Part shown: one piece after another, positions 16,330 to 25,103 of the stretch
How the letters are laid out: every line of letters starts with the position of its first letter
How positions within the stretch are numbered: position 1 is the stretch's first letter
Assembly: GCA_910587595.1 (NCBI GenBank)
Contig: CAJULQ010000006.1
Span: forward strand, 67,699 to 131,698
Length of the DNA: 64,000 nt
Reading direction: 5' to 3'
DNA from: an uncultured Christensenellaceae bacterium
GTDB lineage: Bacteria; Bacillota; Clostridia; Christensenellales; Pumilibacteraceae
Notes under the pieces: model-generated
What the model saw: only the letters and a program-made list of their open reading frames with translations
Told to the model about the DNA's origin: nothing
Database searches by the model: none
Position numbers and translations under genes: made by a program

Positions 16330-17301
16330 TTAAAGAGGCCACTCTTGCGTTTTGCCACCCTCTTTCAAACACGACCGTTTGTTCTTTTTGGGACGGGGTA
16401 TGATGAGCCGTATGTGCTTATTGAGCACGCGCACTTCCACACTGCCCGTTGTGCCCATTTCGCCGTCGAAGTTCCACACCACGTCGTCGTTTACGTGCAG
16501 CTTAAAATGACTGCCGCGATAGGTATACACGTTTTGATCTTTGCGCAAGCGGCGAAATCCGCGCATGAACACCTTCATGGCGCTGATAAAATAGCGGAAA
16601 TGCCTGTGCGCCTTGGCCTCGTGCTTTTTGGGTTTGTCGCACACGATGAGCACTTCGGCCTTGCCGTCGTCCATCACGCCGTCGGCGTTCACGGGCATGC
16701 TCGCTATGCTCCGCCCGTTCATGATCATCACCATCACCGCGCTCGTTTCCACCGTGTCGGCGTGGCGGGTGATCGCCACGGGGTATTCGTCGAACACAAG
16801 GTCTTTTTTAAGCACTTCTATGGCATAGGCGATCTTTCCAAGCCGCTTTTTGGAATCTTGCCCCGCCGTATACGAACAGCCCGTAAGGCCGCCGCAACAA
16901 GCCACATACATCACGTAGCTGTCGTTCACTTTCATCACGTCCAGCGCATACGCGCTGCCGCGCACGATGTTTTTGACCGCGCCGCGCACGTTGCGCGCAA
17001 TGCCCGTACTGCGCGCGATGTCGTTGACCGTGCCCGACGGGATATAACCCAAAACGGGGCGATCTTCCCGCTCGGACAAGCCCATCACCACTTCGTTGAA
17101 CGAGCCGTCGCCGCCCGCGAACACGAAAACGTCATACACGCCGCACGCCTCGGCCGCCTTTTGTTGCAGTTCGCCCGCGCTTTGGGTAGCGTAAACGTCC
17201 ACCTCGTCGAAACGCTCGCGAAGCTTTTTCACGATGTAATTTTTCTTTTTCGCTACCGTACCTTTACCGCTGATCGGGTTGTACACGAACAAACACTTCA
17301 T
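16330..17301 (-). CDS. Diacylglycerol kinase-family lipid kinase
   Basis: A 323-residue DAGK_cat-family enzyme (DgkB/YegS-like). The N-terminal NPISGKG motif and nucleotide-binding GGDGSFNEVV (about residues 83-92) are clear, as is GTVNDIAR near residue 110. It phosphorylates diacylglycerol or a related lipid at the cytoplasmic face of the membrane. Length is typical. Single-gene unit on the minus strand; the 134 bases upstream hold no other gene. Confidence 0.92.
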   Translation of the reverse strand: MKCLFVYNPISGKGTVAKKKNYIVKKLRERFDEVDVYATQSAGELQQKAAEACGVYDVFVFAGGDGSFNEVVMGLSEREDRPVLGYIPSGTVNDIARSTGIARNVRGAVKNIVRGSAYALDVMKVNDSYVMYVACCGGLTGCSYTAGQDSKKRLGKIAYAIEVLKKDLVFDEYPVAITRHADTVETSAVMVMIMNGRSIASMPVNADGVMDDGKAEVLIVCDKPKKHEAKAHRHFRYFISAMKVFMRGFRRLRKDQNVYTYRGSHFKLHVNDDVVWNFDGEMGTTGSVEVRVLNKHIRLIIPRPKKNKRSCLKEGGKTQEWPL

Positions 17302-17435
17302 GCGCGGTCCTCTTTCTCTTTGGCTGTTTACGCTGTGCTAATATCTTCTTTTCTTATTATATACGAAAACCCGCGCAAAATCAAACGATTACACGCCGTT
17401 ATGTCCTTTCCTTTCGTTTTTCCGTGTTTTTTTGA

Positions 17436-18338
17436 CTAAAAAGTTTTATTTAGCACCGTGCCGGCGGGCAACAATGCCGAATGCGCAGCCACCGTAAACG
17501 TTCGGGCAACGCAGTCGAACGTTAAAACAACGACCCCGTCGGCAAACAGCGCCGTAACCGTGTCGTTCTCTATGGTCAACCCGTCCGTTTCCGCACACGC
17601 TCCGTTTTCATACCGCACTTGCATAGCGTAGTAATACGCCACTTCGTTTTGCGCGGTCAACGTGTACACGATGTCCAACGTTACAATGCAATCGTCCGCC
17701 GCCGCCGCATATTCGCCCACGCAGTTTTGCCAAAACGTATCGAACGAATGGATGGCGTCTTTTCGTAAAAGCGCTTGCGCGCGGTAGCCGTCCACCGTGA
17801 CCGTTGCGGTCATCGCGCCCTCATGCAGCGCCAGCAACACCTCGCGGCCGTCGGCCGACGCAACCATGTGCGTGTCATCCGCCTTTTCGGCTTGCCCCGT
17901 GAGCGAAACATAGGGCTTTTGCGGCACAAAGCCGAACCCGAACGTTTGCACCAAACATTGCGCGTCCGGTAGGATACAGCCGCGCGCGTCGATGTTTGCG
18001 GCAAATGCGATCATCACCGTGTCGTCTATATACCAACCGCTCCAAGCGCCCGATAGCGGGCTTTGCTTTTCTTCCGCGGGCGGAGGCGGCGACTCGCCCT
18101 CGTCGGGCGGCGCGGGTTTTTGGTCGGGCTGTTCGTCTCCGTTCGTGTCGCCGTCGTTTGCGTCGTTCCCGTTTCCGTCGGTGTCGGGCGCCGACGGTTG
18201 CCCCGAAACGTTGCCGGACGGCGGCGCCGACGCGCTCGGAGCCGACGCGCAAGCCGTTGCCGCGACCGCCATGCACACGGCCAAAAACAACGCCAAAAAA
18301 CACAATGCCGTTTTGCTCTTTCCCCTGCTTTTTATCAC
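17436..18338 (-). CDS. Lipoprotein with low-complexity linker
   Basis: A 300-residue exported protein. The signal peptide ends in a lipobox (AATAC) and is followed by about 65 residues rich in Ser, Pro, Asp, Gly and Asn, a flexible linker to the surface. The C-terminal 190 residues are beta-rich and of no family I recognise. The start is GTG 18338 with GGAG nine bases upstream. A promoter-like TAGACA-17-TACAAT lies about 60-90 bases upstream. Function unknown. Confidence 0.78.
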   Translation of the reverse strand: MIKSRGKSKTALCFLALFLAVCMAVAATACASAPSASAPPSGNVSGQPSAPDTDGNGNDANDGDTNGDEQPDQKPAPPDEGESPPPPAEEKQSPLSGAWSGWYIDDTVMIAFAANIDARGCILPDAQCLVQTFGFGFVPQKPYVSLTGQAEKADDTHMVASADGREVLLALHEGAMTATVTVDGYRAQALLRKDAIHSFDTFWQNCVGEYAAAADDCIVTLDIVYTLTAQNEVAYYYAMQVRYENGACAETDGLTIENDTVTALFADGVVVLTFDCVARTFTVAAHSALLPAGTVLNKTF

Positions 18339-18482
18339 TTTCTTTCGCTCCGTAGATCGTTTACTGTCCTTTTTTCGGATTGTACATTATTGTAGCATGC
18401 CTCTTTGCTTTTGTCTATTATTTTCTTATTTTTTCTTATTTTATATGGCTTTTTCCGCCACGCGAAACAAGCAAATAAATGC

Positions 18483-18511
18483 TTGCCTAATTTTTGCGCT
18501 TTTGTTATAAT
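18483..18511 (+). promoter_or_regulatory. Promoter of dcd
   Basis: TTGCCT (18483-18488) and a consensus TATAAT (18506-18511) are 17 bases apart, 33 bases before the dcd start. Confidence 0.85.
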
Positions 18512-18543
18512 ACTTACAATACATATCGATTAGGAAAACGCAA

Positions 18544-19077
18544 ATGATTCTTTCGGGCTTGGAAATCAAAAAAAACTTAGGTAAAGGCATAGAGATCGAA
18601 CCGTTCAACGAGGCGCAGCTCGGCCCCAACAGCTACAACTTGCGGTTGGCCGACGAACTGCTCGTATACAAAGACTATCCGCTGGACATGAAGAAAAAGA
18701 ACGAGGCCGAGCACCTCGTTATTCCCCCCACCGGCCTTTTGTTGGAACCCAACAAGCTGTATCTCGGCCGCACCGTGGAATACACCAAAACGGACAAGTT
18801 TATACCCATGCTCGAAGGGCGCTCGTCTATCGGGCGGTTGGGCATTTGCATTCACGTAACGGCGGGTTTCGGCGACGTGGGCTTTGCCGGTTATTGGACG
18901 CTGGAACTGTTTTGCATCCACCCCGTGATCATCTATCCCAACGTGCAGATCTGCCAGATCTACTATCACAACGTGTTGGGCGACGTCAAAAAATACAATT
19001 CGCAAAAATACCAAAACAACCGCGGCATCCAACCCAGCCTTTTGTACTTGGATTTTCAAAAAGAAAAAGAGCAATAA
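18544..19077 (+). CDS. dcd: dCTP deaminase
   Basis: A 177-residue trimeric enzyme of the Dcd/dUTPase family converting dCTP to dUTP (or dUMP in bifunctional forms), feeding dTMP synthesis. The core motif GRSSIGRLGI, then HVTAGFGDVGFAGYWTLEL, includes the catalytic Glu. A single-gene unit with its own promoter and terminator. It complements thyX, 3 kb upstream, in thymidylate supply. The sequence does not show whether it is mono- or bifunctional. Confidence 0.95.
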   Translation: MILSGLEIKKNLGKGIEIEPFNEAQLGPNSYNLRLADELLVYKDYPLDMKKKNEAEHLVIPPTGLLLEPNKLYLGRTVEYTKTDKFIPMLEGRSSIGRLGICIHVTAGFGDVGFAGYWTLELFCIHPVIIYPNVQICQIYYHNVLGDVKKYNSQKYQNNRGIQPSLLYLDFQKEKEQ

Positions 19078-19106
19078 TATGTTCCCCTTTTGCCTCGTTT
19101 CTCCGC

Positions 19107-19139
19107 GCGCACGGCATATCATAGCCGTGCGCTTTTTGT
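19107..19139 (+). terminator. Terminator of dcd
   Basis: GCGCACGGC and GCCGTGCGC form a perfect 9-bp stem around an 8-base loop, followed by TTTTTGTTTTG. Confidence 0.92.
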
Positions 19140-19170
19140 TTTGTTTGTCGCAAAAACGCCCGCAAAAGGA

Positions 19171-19199
19171 TTGTGCCGCGCCGCTTGTTGTGCTATAAT
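19171..19199 (+). promoter_or_regulatory. Promoter of the aldo/keto reductase gene
   Basis: TTGTGC (19171-19176) and TATAAT (19194-19199) are 17 bases apart. AAGGAGGG follows 15 bases before the ATG at 19221. Confidence 0.82.
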
Positions 19200-19220
19200 G
19201 CCCATAAGGAGGGTATACAT

Positions 19221-20330
19221 ATGTTTGCAAGCGTACAAAAAAATTTGGGATTCGGCTGTATGCGTTTGCCTATGAACGGCGACGCCGTGGACTACGACGA
19301 GTTCAACAAAATGATCGACGCGTTTTTGGAAAACGGGTTTAACTATTTCGACACGGCGCACGGTTATTTGGACGGCAAAAGCGAAACGGCCATTCGGGAC
19401 TGCTTGGTAGCGCGATATCCGCGCGATCGGTTCGTGCTCACCGAAAAACTGACCGACACCTACTTTGCCGCCGAGGCGGACGTGCGTCCCTTCTTCGAAA
19501 GCCAGTTAAAGCTTTGCGGCGTGGACTACTTCGACTTTTACCTTATGCATGCCCAATCCAAAGATATCTTTGCGCATTTCAAAAAATGCCGCGCCTACGA
19601 ACAAGCGTTGGAACTGAAAAAAGAGGGCAAAATAAAACATTTCGGCATTTCGTTCCACGACACGGCCGACGTTTTGGATACCATTTTGTGCGAGTATCCG
19701 CAAATAGAAGTTGTGCAAATACAACTCAACTATGTAGACTACAACGACCCCGCCATTCAGTCCCGTCTGTGTTTGGAAGTTTGCAACAAACACCGAAAAC
19801 CCGTGATCGTGATGGAACCCGTAAAGGGCGGGCACTTGGCCAACTTGCCCGCGGAGGCACAAAAATATATCGACGCGTTGCACGGCGGCAGCGCCGCAAG
19901 TTACGCCATGCGCTTTGCCGCCGGTTGCGAGGGCGTGTTCATGACGCTGTCGGGCATGAGCAACTTGGCGCAGATGACCGACAATCTTTCGTATATGAAA
20001 AACTTTGTGCCGCTTGACGCGCGCGAGCATGCGGCCGTGCAAAACGTGTGCAACGTGTTTCGCTCCATGCACATGATCGAATGCACGGCGTGCCGCTACT
20101 GCACGGCGGGCTGTCCCAAAAATATTTCCATTCCCGATCTGTTTGCTTGCCTCAACACAAAAAACATTTACCGCGATTGGAACGCCGATTTTTACTACAA
20201 CACCGTGCACACCAAAAACAAGGGCAAAGCGTCCGACTGTATCGGGTGCGGCAAATGCGAGGCGGCTTGCCCCCAACATTTGCCCATTCGCGACTTGTTG
20301 CGCGACGTGGCCAAATCGTTCGAGAAATAA
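19221..20330 (+). CDS. Aldo/keto reductase with C-terminal 4Fe-4S ferredoxin domain
   Basis: A 369-residue oxidoreductase. The TIM-barrel reductase part (1-270) has YFDTAHGYLDGKSE and FYLMHAQ. The C-terminal 100 residues carry two clusters of Cys: CTACRYCTAGCP and CIGCGKCEAACP, typical of the 4Fe-4S-fused subgroup in anaerobes. It probably reduces carbonyl compounds using a low-potential donor as well as or instead of NADPH. ATG 19221 is set by the AAGGAGGG site. It is followed after 12 bases by the membrane gene, likely as one operon of three. Confidence 0.93.
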   Translation: MFASVQKNLGFGCMRLPMNGDAVDYDEFNKMIDAFLENGFNYFDTAHGYLDGKSETAIRDCLVARYPRDRFVLTEKLTDTYFAAEADVRPFFESQLKLCGVDYFDFYLMHAQSKDIFAHFKKCRAYEQALELKKEGKIKHFGISFHDTADVLDTILCEYPQIEVVQIQLNYVDYNDPAIQSRLCLEVCNKHRKPVIVMEPVKGGHLANLPAEAQKYIDALHGGSAASYAMRFAAGCEGVFMTLSGMSNLAQMTDNLSYMKNFVPLDAREHAAVQNVCNVFRSMHMIECTACRYCTAGCPKNISIPDLFACLNTKNIYRDWNADFYYNTVHTKNKGKASDCIGCGKCEAACPQHLPIRDLLRDVAKSFEK

Positions 20331-20342
20331 AGGAGCGCCATA

Positions 20343-20921
20343 ATGGAAAACATATTGTCTCTTAAGGCCTTGCCGCGCAAAACAAACGCGGCGGTAAAAA
20401 GTTTGCTGGCGGTCACCGTCGTTGCTTTGTCGGTCGTTTTGCCCCAACTCGTGCATGCCGCAACGGGCGCGCAAGGGGGCGCAAAGTGGTTGCCCATGTA
20501 TCTGCCCGTGTTGTTGGGCGGCTGTCTTTTGGGGCAAGCGTGGGGCGTCGGAATAGGCATGCTCTCTCCCCTTGTCAGCTTTTGCTTGACGGCCGCGTTC
20601 GGCCACCCCATGCCCGCGTTGGCGCGTCTGCCTTTCCTCGCGGCCGAACTTGCCGTGTTCGGCGCCGTGTCGGGCGCGTTTGCCGCCAAGATAGCGCAAA
20701 ACGCTCGGTTTGCCTTCCCCGCCGTTTTGTGCGCGCAAGCCGCGGGACGGAGCTCGCTCTTACTGTGCGCCGTGCTCTTTTCGCGGGCGGCGCCGTTCAC
20801 GCCCGCCGTGGCCTTGGCGCAAATCGTTACGGGACTTGCGGGCATCGTGTTGCAAGCCGCGGTCGTGCCGCTCTTGGTTATCGGTTTGCGGCGGCTTTGG
20901 AGAACGCGCCGAAATGACTGA
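20343..20921 (+). CDS. ECF-transporter S component-like membrane protein
   Basis: A 192-residue protein with about six hydrophobic helices and little polar sequence. The stretch LGGCLLGQAWGVGIGMLSPLVSF and the Ala/Gly-rich packing resemble substrate-binding S components of ECF vitamin transporters, but I cannot name the ligand. An AAAGGAG site precedes the start. It overlaps the following DUF1893 gene by eight bases, so the two are translationally coupled. Confidence 0.7.
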   Translation: MENILSLKALPRKTNAAVKSLLAVTVVALSVVLPQLVHAATGAQGGAKWLPMYLPVLLGGCLLGQAWGVGIGMLSPLVSFCLTAAFGHPMPALARLPFLAAELAVFGAVSGAFAAKIAQNARFAFPAVLCAQAAGRSSLLLCAVLFSRAAPFTPAVALAQIVTGLAGIVLQAAVVPLLVIGLRRLWRTRRND

Positions 20922-21333
20922 CCTAAACATTGCCAAAAACAATTTATCGGGGCACACTCTCTGTTTGTGCAAAGAAGGGCACTGCCTTTACAGCGACTTG
21001 CGCGGCATTGCGCCCATCATGCAATTGATGGCGCACAGCACCGACTTGCGCGGCTATTCGGCGGCCGACACGGTGGTGGGCAAAGCCGCCGCCATGCTGT
21101 TTGCGCGGTGCGGCATCGCAAGCGTGTATGCCAAAACGCTTTCGGAAAGCGCCCGCCGCGTGCTGCTAAAACACAGCATACCGCATAGCTACGAGCAACT
21201 TGCTCCGCAAATACGCAACCGCGCGGGCACGGATATGTGCCCCATGGAAAAGGCGGTGCAACACACCGACGACTTAGACGAGGCGTATATACTGTTGCAA
21301 CGCCAAATGCAACTTTTACACACCACGGCCTAA
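20914..21333 (+). CDS. DUF1893-family protein
   Basis: A 139-residue cytoplasmic protein matching the DUF1893 pattern: TDLNIAKNNLSGHTLCLCKEGHCLYSDLRGIAPIMQL, later GKAAAMLFARCGIASVYAKTLS. The biochemical role of the family is not known to me. The ATG at 20914 lies inside the end of the S component gene, with GGAG about 11 bases upstream. Its linkage to an iron-sulfur reductase and a vitamin-type transporter suggests a cofactor-related role, which is inference. Confidence 0.85.
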   Translation: MTDLNIAKNNLSGHTLCLCKEGHCLYSDLRGIAPIMQLMAHSTDLRGYSAADTVVGKAAAMLFARCGIASVYAKTLSESARRVLLKHSIPHSYEQLAPQIRNRAGTDMCPMEKAVQHTDDLDEAYILLQRQMQLLHTTA

Positions 21334-21340
21334 ACGGCCG

Positions 21341-21375
21341 AAAAAAAAGAACGAGCGACCGCGCCCGCTCTTTTT
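21341..21375. terminator. Bidirectional terminator
   Basis: GAGCG pairs with CGCTC around ACCGCGCC, flanked by eight A on one side and TTTTT on the other. It serves the DUF1893 gene (plus) and the DUF4832-like gene (minus). Confidence 0.8.
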
Positions 21376-21390
21376 AATATGCCTTTGTTT

Positions 21391-22812
21391 TTACACGGAA
21401 ATACGCCCGATCTTGTTGCCGCCGACCGCATCGTTCCAAATATCGTTGTTGGCAAAGCGCACGCAATACCGCTTGCTTTCTTGGATCTCTTCGCCGAACA
21501 CGCACAGATACACCGTATAGTCGCCGTGCGGCAATCCGAGGGCAACGCTATACGAAAGATCGAGTTGCCCCGCAAAATCTTGCACCGCGCGCGCGGCGCA
21601 AACCGCGCCGTCGGCATTGACAAACACGATCTGCGCCCGTTTGGTTTTGGTCAAGTTGCCAAACCCCGCGTTTTGCAACCGCAATCGAATATGCAACGTA
21701 TCGCTCGATTGCGCATAGGCGAAAACCGACTCTTGCAACAAAAACCGATACCCCATGCGATTGGCAATATAGGCAAAGGCCGTTTGCCCGTAGTAGTCGG
21801 ATTCGTTACCGCACGCCGCGCTGTAATACGTGTTTTTCCACTTGTCGATCACCCGATCGTTCCATTCCGCATTCAGATAACTCAAATGCACGGTTTTCAT
21901 TTCGGGCACGCAGTTTTCTATATCGTGCAGCGCGCTGTCCGGCACAACGACTTCGCCGCCGTACGGCAAATGGTCGGTCACCTTTTCGCCCAAAAACGCG
22001 ACCTCTTTTTTGCGATCGGCGAACGTGCCGAGATCGGTATCCGACCCCAAGTAGCCGTCGTTGTATATGCCCAATCGATATGCCTTGTCGTTCTTTTCGA
22101 TCCGACAATCGTCCAAATCGTTGCGCGTGACGTGCAAATAATCGTATAACATTTGGGGCGTTCGCGCCAATATAGGCAAGTTTTCGGTATTTGTCAAAAA
22201 AGCGTTCAAAATGGCCGTAATGTTTTCGGCGGTGGCCATGGCGCTCGTGTGCATTTCGCCCCACGGGCCGATAAGCCCCGCCTCTATGGCGGTGACCGTG
22301 CTTTCGTACGCGTTCAATACGTCGCACACTTGCGCGATATGCAACAGCACGGTTTGCAAAGCGGGTTCTTTATTCGCTTGTTCGCCGAACGACGGCGCAT
22401 AGGCAAAACGTATGATGGCGTTTTTATCCTTTTCCCGCAACGTAGCCAGCAACTGCCCTATGCCTTGCAAAGCGGCGTCGGTCAATAGCATATCGCTTTC
22501 ATTGTTTACGGCGTGCGAAAACGCGCTGATGTCCATGCGCAAATGATACAATCGCGTTTCGTCGGTGATGCTGTTTTGATTATAGATCGCGCCCGCCGTT
22601 GTCACCTTTACATAGATCGGACGGTAAAATCCTTGGTCGGGGTTATCGATTTTTTGCAAGCTTTCGCCGCCGTCTATCTCTTGCCGCACGCCTTGCGGCA
22701 ACAATTCTTTTGTTGCGCGAGGCGCACACCCCGACAACGCCGCCGCACAGCACGCCGCAACCAACGCCGTTATTAAACAAACCGCTTTCTTTACACACTT
22801 TTTGTTCTTCAT
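21391..22812 (-). CDS. DUF4832/DUF4874-like secreted lipoprotein
   Basis: A 473-residue lipoprotein. The signal peptide ends at ALSGC. The N-terminal motif NPDQGFYRP and a TIM-barrel-like body (DISAFSH, IIRFAYAPSFG, EAGLIGPWGEMHTS) match the DUF4874-DUF4832 architecture found in putative glycoside-active proteins. A C-terminal beta-domain follows (LHIRLRLQNAGFGNLTKTKRAQIVFVN). The ATG at 22812 begins seven bases after a promoter -10, with no ribosome site, so the mRNA may be leaderless. It lies at the distal end of the glycan locus but has its own promoter. Confidence 0.82.
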   Translation of the reverse strand: MKNKKCVKKAVCLITALVAACCAAALSGCAPRATKELLPQGVRQEIDGGESLQKIDNPDQGFYRPIYVKVTTAGAIYNQNSITDETRLYHLRMDISAFSHAVNNESDMLLTDAALQGIGQLLATLREKDKNAIIRFAYAPSFGEQANKEPALQTVLLHIAQVCDVLNAYESTVTAIEAGLIGPWGEMHTSAMATAENITAILNAFLTNTENLPILARTPQMLYDYLHVTRNDLDDCRIEKNDKAYRLGIYNDGYLGSDTDLGTFADRKKEVAFLGEKVTDHLPYGGEVVVPDSALHDIENCVPEMKTVHLSYLNAEWNDRVIDKWKNTYYSAACGNESDYYGQTAFAYIANRMGYRFLLQESVFAYAQSSDTLHIRLRLQNAGFGNLTKTKRAQIVFVNADGAVCAARAVQDFAGQLDLSYSVALGLPHGDYTVYLCVFGEEIQESKRYCVRFANNDIWNDAVGGNKIGRISV

Positions 22813-22819
22813 AGGTAGC

Positions 22820-22848
22820 AGTATACCACAAACTTCGAGCACAAACAA
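22820..22848 (-). promoter_or_regulatory. Promoter of the DUF4832-like gene
   Basis: Minus-strand TTGTTT (22843-22848) and extended -10 TGGTATACT (hexamer at 22820-22825) are 17 bases apart. The start codon at 22812 is seven bases past the -10. The remaining bases up to 22972 hold nothing else I can identify. Confidence 0.72.
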
Positions 22849-22972
22849 CTTTTCGCAAGGACTTTTTTAGCGCTATGTAATAATATTTACAACGCTATCG
22901 TTTCTATCGAAAGATCGCAGTAATATTCAGCGGATCTGCCGGTCGGTGCAAACTTGCATTTCGCCGATACGC

Positions 22973-25036
22973 TTAAAGCATGTCGCGACCCGTGAGCGCA
23001 AACACCAGCCAGCGGATACAGTAGGAGGCAAAGCCGTGGTTGCAACTTGCACGGGCATCGTTGTTTTCCCACAACGTGCCGGTGCGCCGCGCCATTTCCG
23101 AAAAGTACGCTTTGCACTCGTCGAGAACGGCTTGCCGATCGCCTTCGCGCATGCGCAGATCGACCCGCATATAAACGCCGTACATGGCGTTGGGCGGCGC
23201 TACTTCGGGCATAAAATTCGGAGCGCGGTGCGGGCCGAATTTTTCCATGATCAGATCGTACAGCGCAGCGTGCGTTTCCCTCTCGGCGCAATCGAACCAA
23301 AAAGCGTAATACTGACACACTTCGGTAAACAGACCGCTCGGCACGGGGACATTGTTGGCGTCGCGCACCAGATTGTCCGCATATAGCGTGCCGTTGTATG
23401 CATGCTCGTTCACGGCTTTGCGCACGCGCGCGGCTTTTTCTCGCAAGCGCTTGCACCCGAGAATATCCGCCGCCGCGACAAGCATGGCGGCGTAACACAT
23501 GTTGGTGGGAATATTGATCCCGCAAACATGATCGGCATTGTTGGCGGCGCTCCATTCCACGAATATCCAGCCCGGAAGATCTTCTATCAGCCCCCATTCG
23601 TTTTCAAATCCCGCAAAATACCGCACAATACCCGCCACGTTGCGCTTTGCGCGGCGCACGGTGCGATCCGTGCCGTATAATCGCTTGTACTTTTCCACCT
23701 CTAGAACGTACCACATCGCCCAATTGGGAATAAACACATTGTCGTAGTCGTCGGCGGGGTATGCCATGGGCACCATGCCTTTGGGCAGAAAAGAAGGCAA
23801 GCCGTACGTGAAATTATCCAAAAAAGCGCGTTCGACTTTGTTGTCGCCCGTAAAATACCGCTCGGCGACAGAGGTGAAATAACTGTCGCTCAACCACCCC
23901 GTCCGCTCGCGGGAAGGGCAATCGGTGAGAATATCCACGGCGTTTTGCGCAAACGTGGCTGCCGCCGCCCGAGCGATACGGTTTATGTCGTCGTCGTCGC
24001 ATTCCAAGCGCACCGCAACGTCGGGATTTTCCACGTCGCGCAATGCAAAATGCACGTCTGCCGTTTCGCAATACACAACCGACACATACCGCGCGGTGTA
24101 CGGCTCCGCCGTGCAAAGCGTAAACTCGCCCGCCGCCGACAAGTTCCACAAAAACACGCTCGAACAAGCATTGCGCGCAAAATCGACACGGCTTTCGCCG
24201 CGCGCCGAAACGTCGCGCAATATTTCGTCGAACAGCACATACACCTTGCCCGCCGCGCGCGCTTTCACCGTAAGTTCGAAAAAGCCCGTGATTGCCCGCC
24301 CCATATCCAAAGTAATGTAGCGGTATTGCCCTTGCTTGCCGTCGGGTATAAATACAAACCGACTTGCGTCGTCGGTGGAACAAGCTTGCCACTCGCTTTC
24401 GGCAAAACCGCCGAGCTTTTTGCCCACGAGCGCGTGCAAACCGTCGCGCCAAACGGGGCGCGTAGCGTCCACGCGCACGCGGCCGCTTTCCACAACGCTT
24501 TGCGGACGGTGCAACGCATACCGCGGCACGGAAAGTTCCTTTTTGCAACGCGGCAACAGTTTCACCCGTTCCACGGGCAGACTGTCGCCCATATCGCACC
24601 CTAAATACAGCGCCTCTCTGCCGCCCGCTATATCGTAAATTTCGCAAAACCCGCGCTGATAACTGTAGCGCGGCGTCTTTTGCACACGGTCGCGTAACCG
24701 AAAGCATGAAAAATCATGCGTAGAATATGTTGCCCGCTTTGTTTTCACGCTTGCGTAAAAAAAGGGCGGGCGCATCATATAGGCATACGTCGGCACGCCT
24801 ATATGCGTTACTTCCGCCACGATCACTTTGCCCGTAAGCGCAAGCGTTTTTATCGATATTCTGTTGCTTGCGGTGCGCTCGGGTCCGAAAAAACACAGTT
24901 TACCGTCCGCATACAGCTTATAGTGTGCGGCGGCGGACACACGCACCGTGCAATCGCATTCCTTTTGCAGATCGAGCCGAAACGCAAGCGTTATGTTCTT
25001 TTCGTTTGACAGCCCCTTGCCCCATATCCCGTACAT
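22973..25036 (-). CDS. GH78-type alpha-L-rhamnosidase-like protein
   Basis: A 687-residue protein of the six-hairpin glycosidase clan. The family signature DILTDCPSRERTGWLSDSYF lies near residue 370; its Asp/Glu residues act in GH78 catalysis. N-terminal beta-domains (1-330) precede the (alpha/alpha)6 barrel. There is no signal peptide, so it acts inside the cell on imported oligosaccharides. The start is MYGIWG at 25036, with AAGGAG five bases upstream. It lies 67 bases after the GH106-like gene. GH78 enzymes usually release terminal rhamnose; exact specificity is inferred. Confidence 0.88.
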   Translation of the reverse strand: MYGIWGKGLSNEKNITLAFRLDLQKECDCTVRVSAAAHYKLYADGKLCFFGPERTASNRISIKTLALTGKVIVAEVTHIGVPTYAYMMRPPFFYASVKTKRATYSTHDFSCFRLRDRVQKTPRYSYQRGFCEIYDIAGGREALYLGCDMGDSLPVERVKLLPRCKKELSVPRYALHRPQSVVESGRVRVDATRPVWRDGLHALVGKKLGGFAESEWQACSTDDASRFVFIPDGKQGQYRYITLDMGRAITGFFELTVKARAAGKVYVLFDEILRDVSARGESRVDFARNACSSVFLWNLSAAGEFTLCTAEPYTARYVSVVYCETADVHFALRDVENPDVAVRLECDDDDINRIARAAAATFAQNAVDILTDCPSRERTGWLSDSYFTSVAERYFTGDNKVERAFLDNFTYGLPSFLPKGMVPMAYPADDYDNVFIPNWAMWYVLEVEKYKRLYGTDRTVRRAKRNVAGIVRYFAGFENEWGLIEDLPGWIFVEWSAANNADHVCGINIPTNMCYAAMLVAAADILGCKRLREKAARVRKAVNEHAYNGTLYADNLVRDANNVPVPSGLFTEVCQYYAFWFDCAERETHAALYDLIMEKFGPHRAPNFMPEVAPPNAMYGVYMRVDLRMREGDRQAVLDECKAYFSEMARRTGTLWENNDARASCNHGFASYCIRWLVFALTGRDML

Positions 25037-25103
25037 GCTTACTCCTTTACAAAACGGCAGTTCGATATGCACCGAACTGCCGCAACGCCCGACTTTCGCC
25101 AAA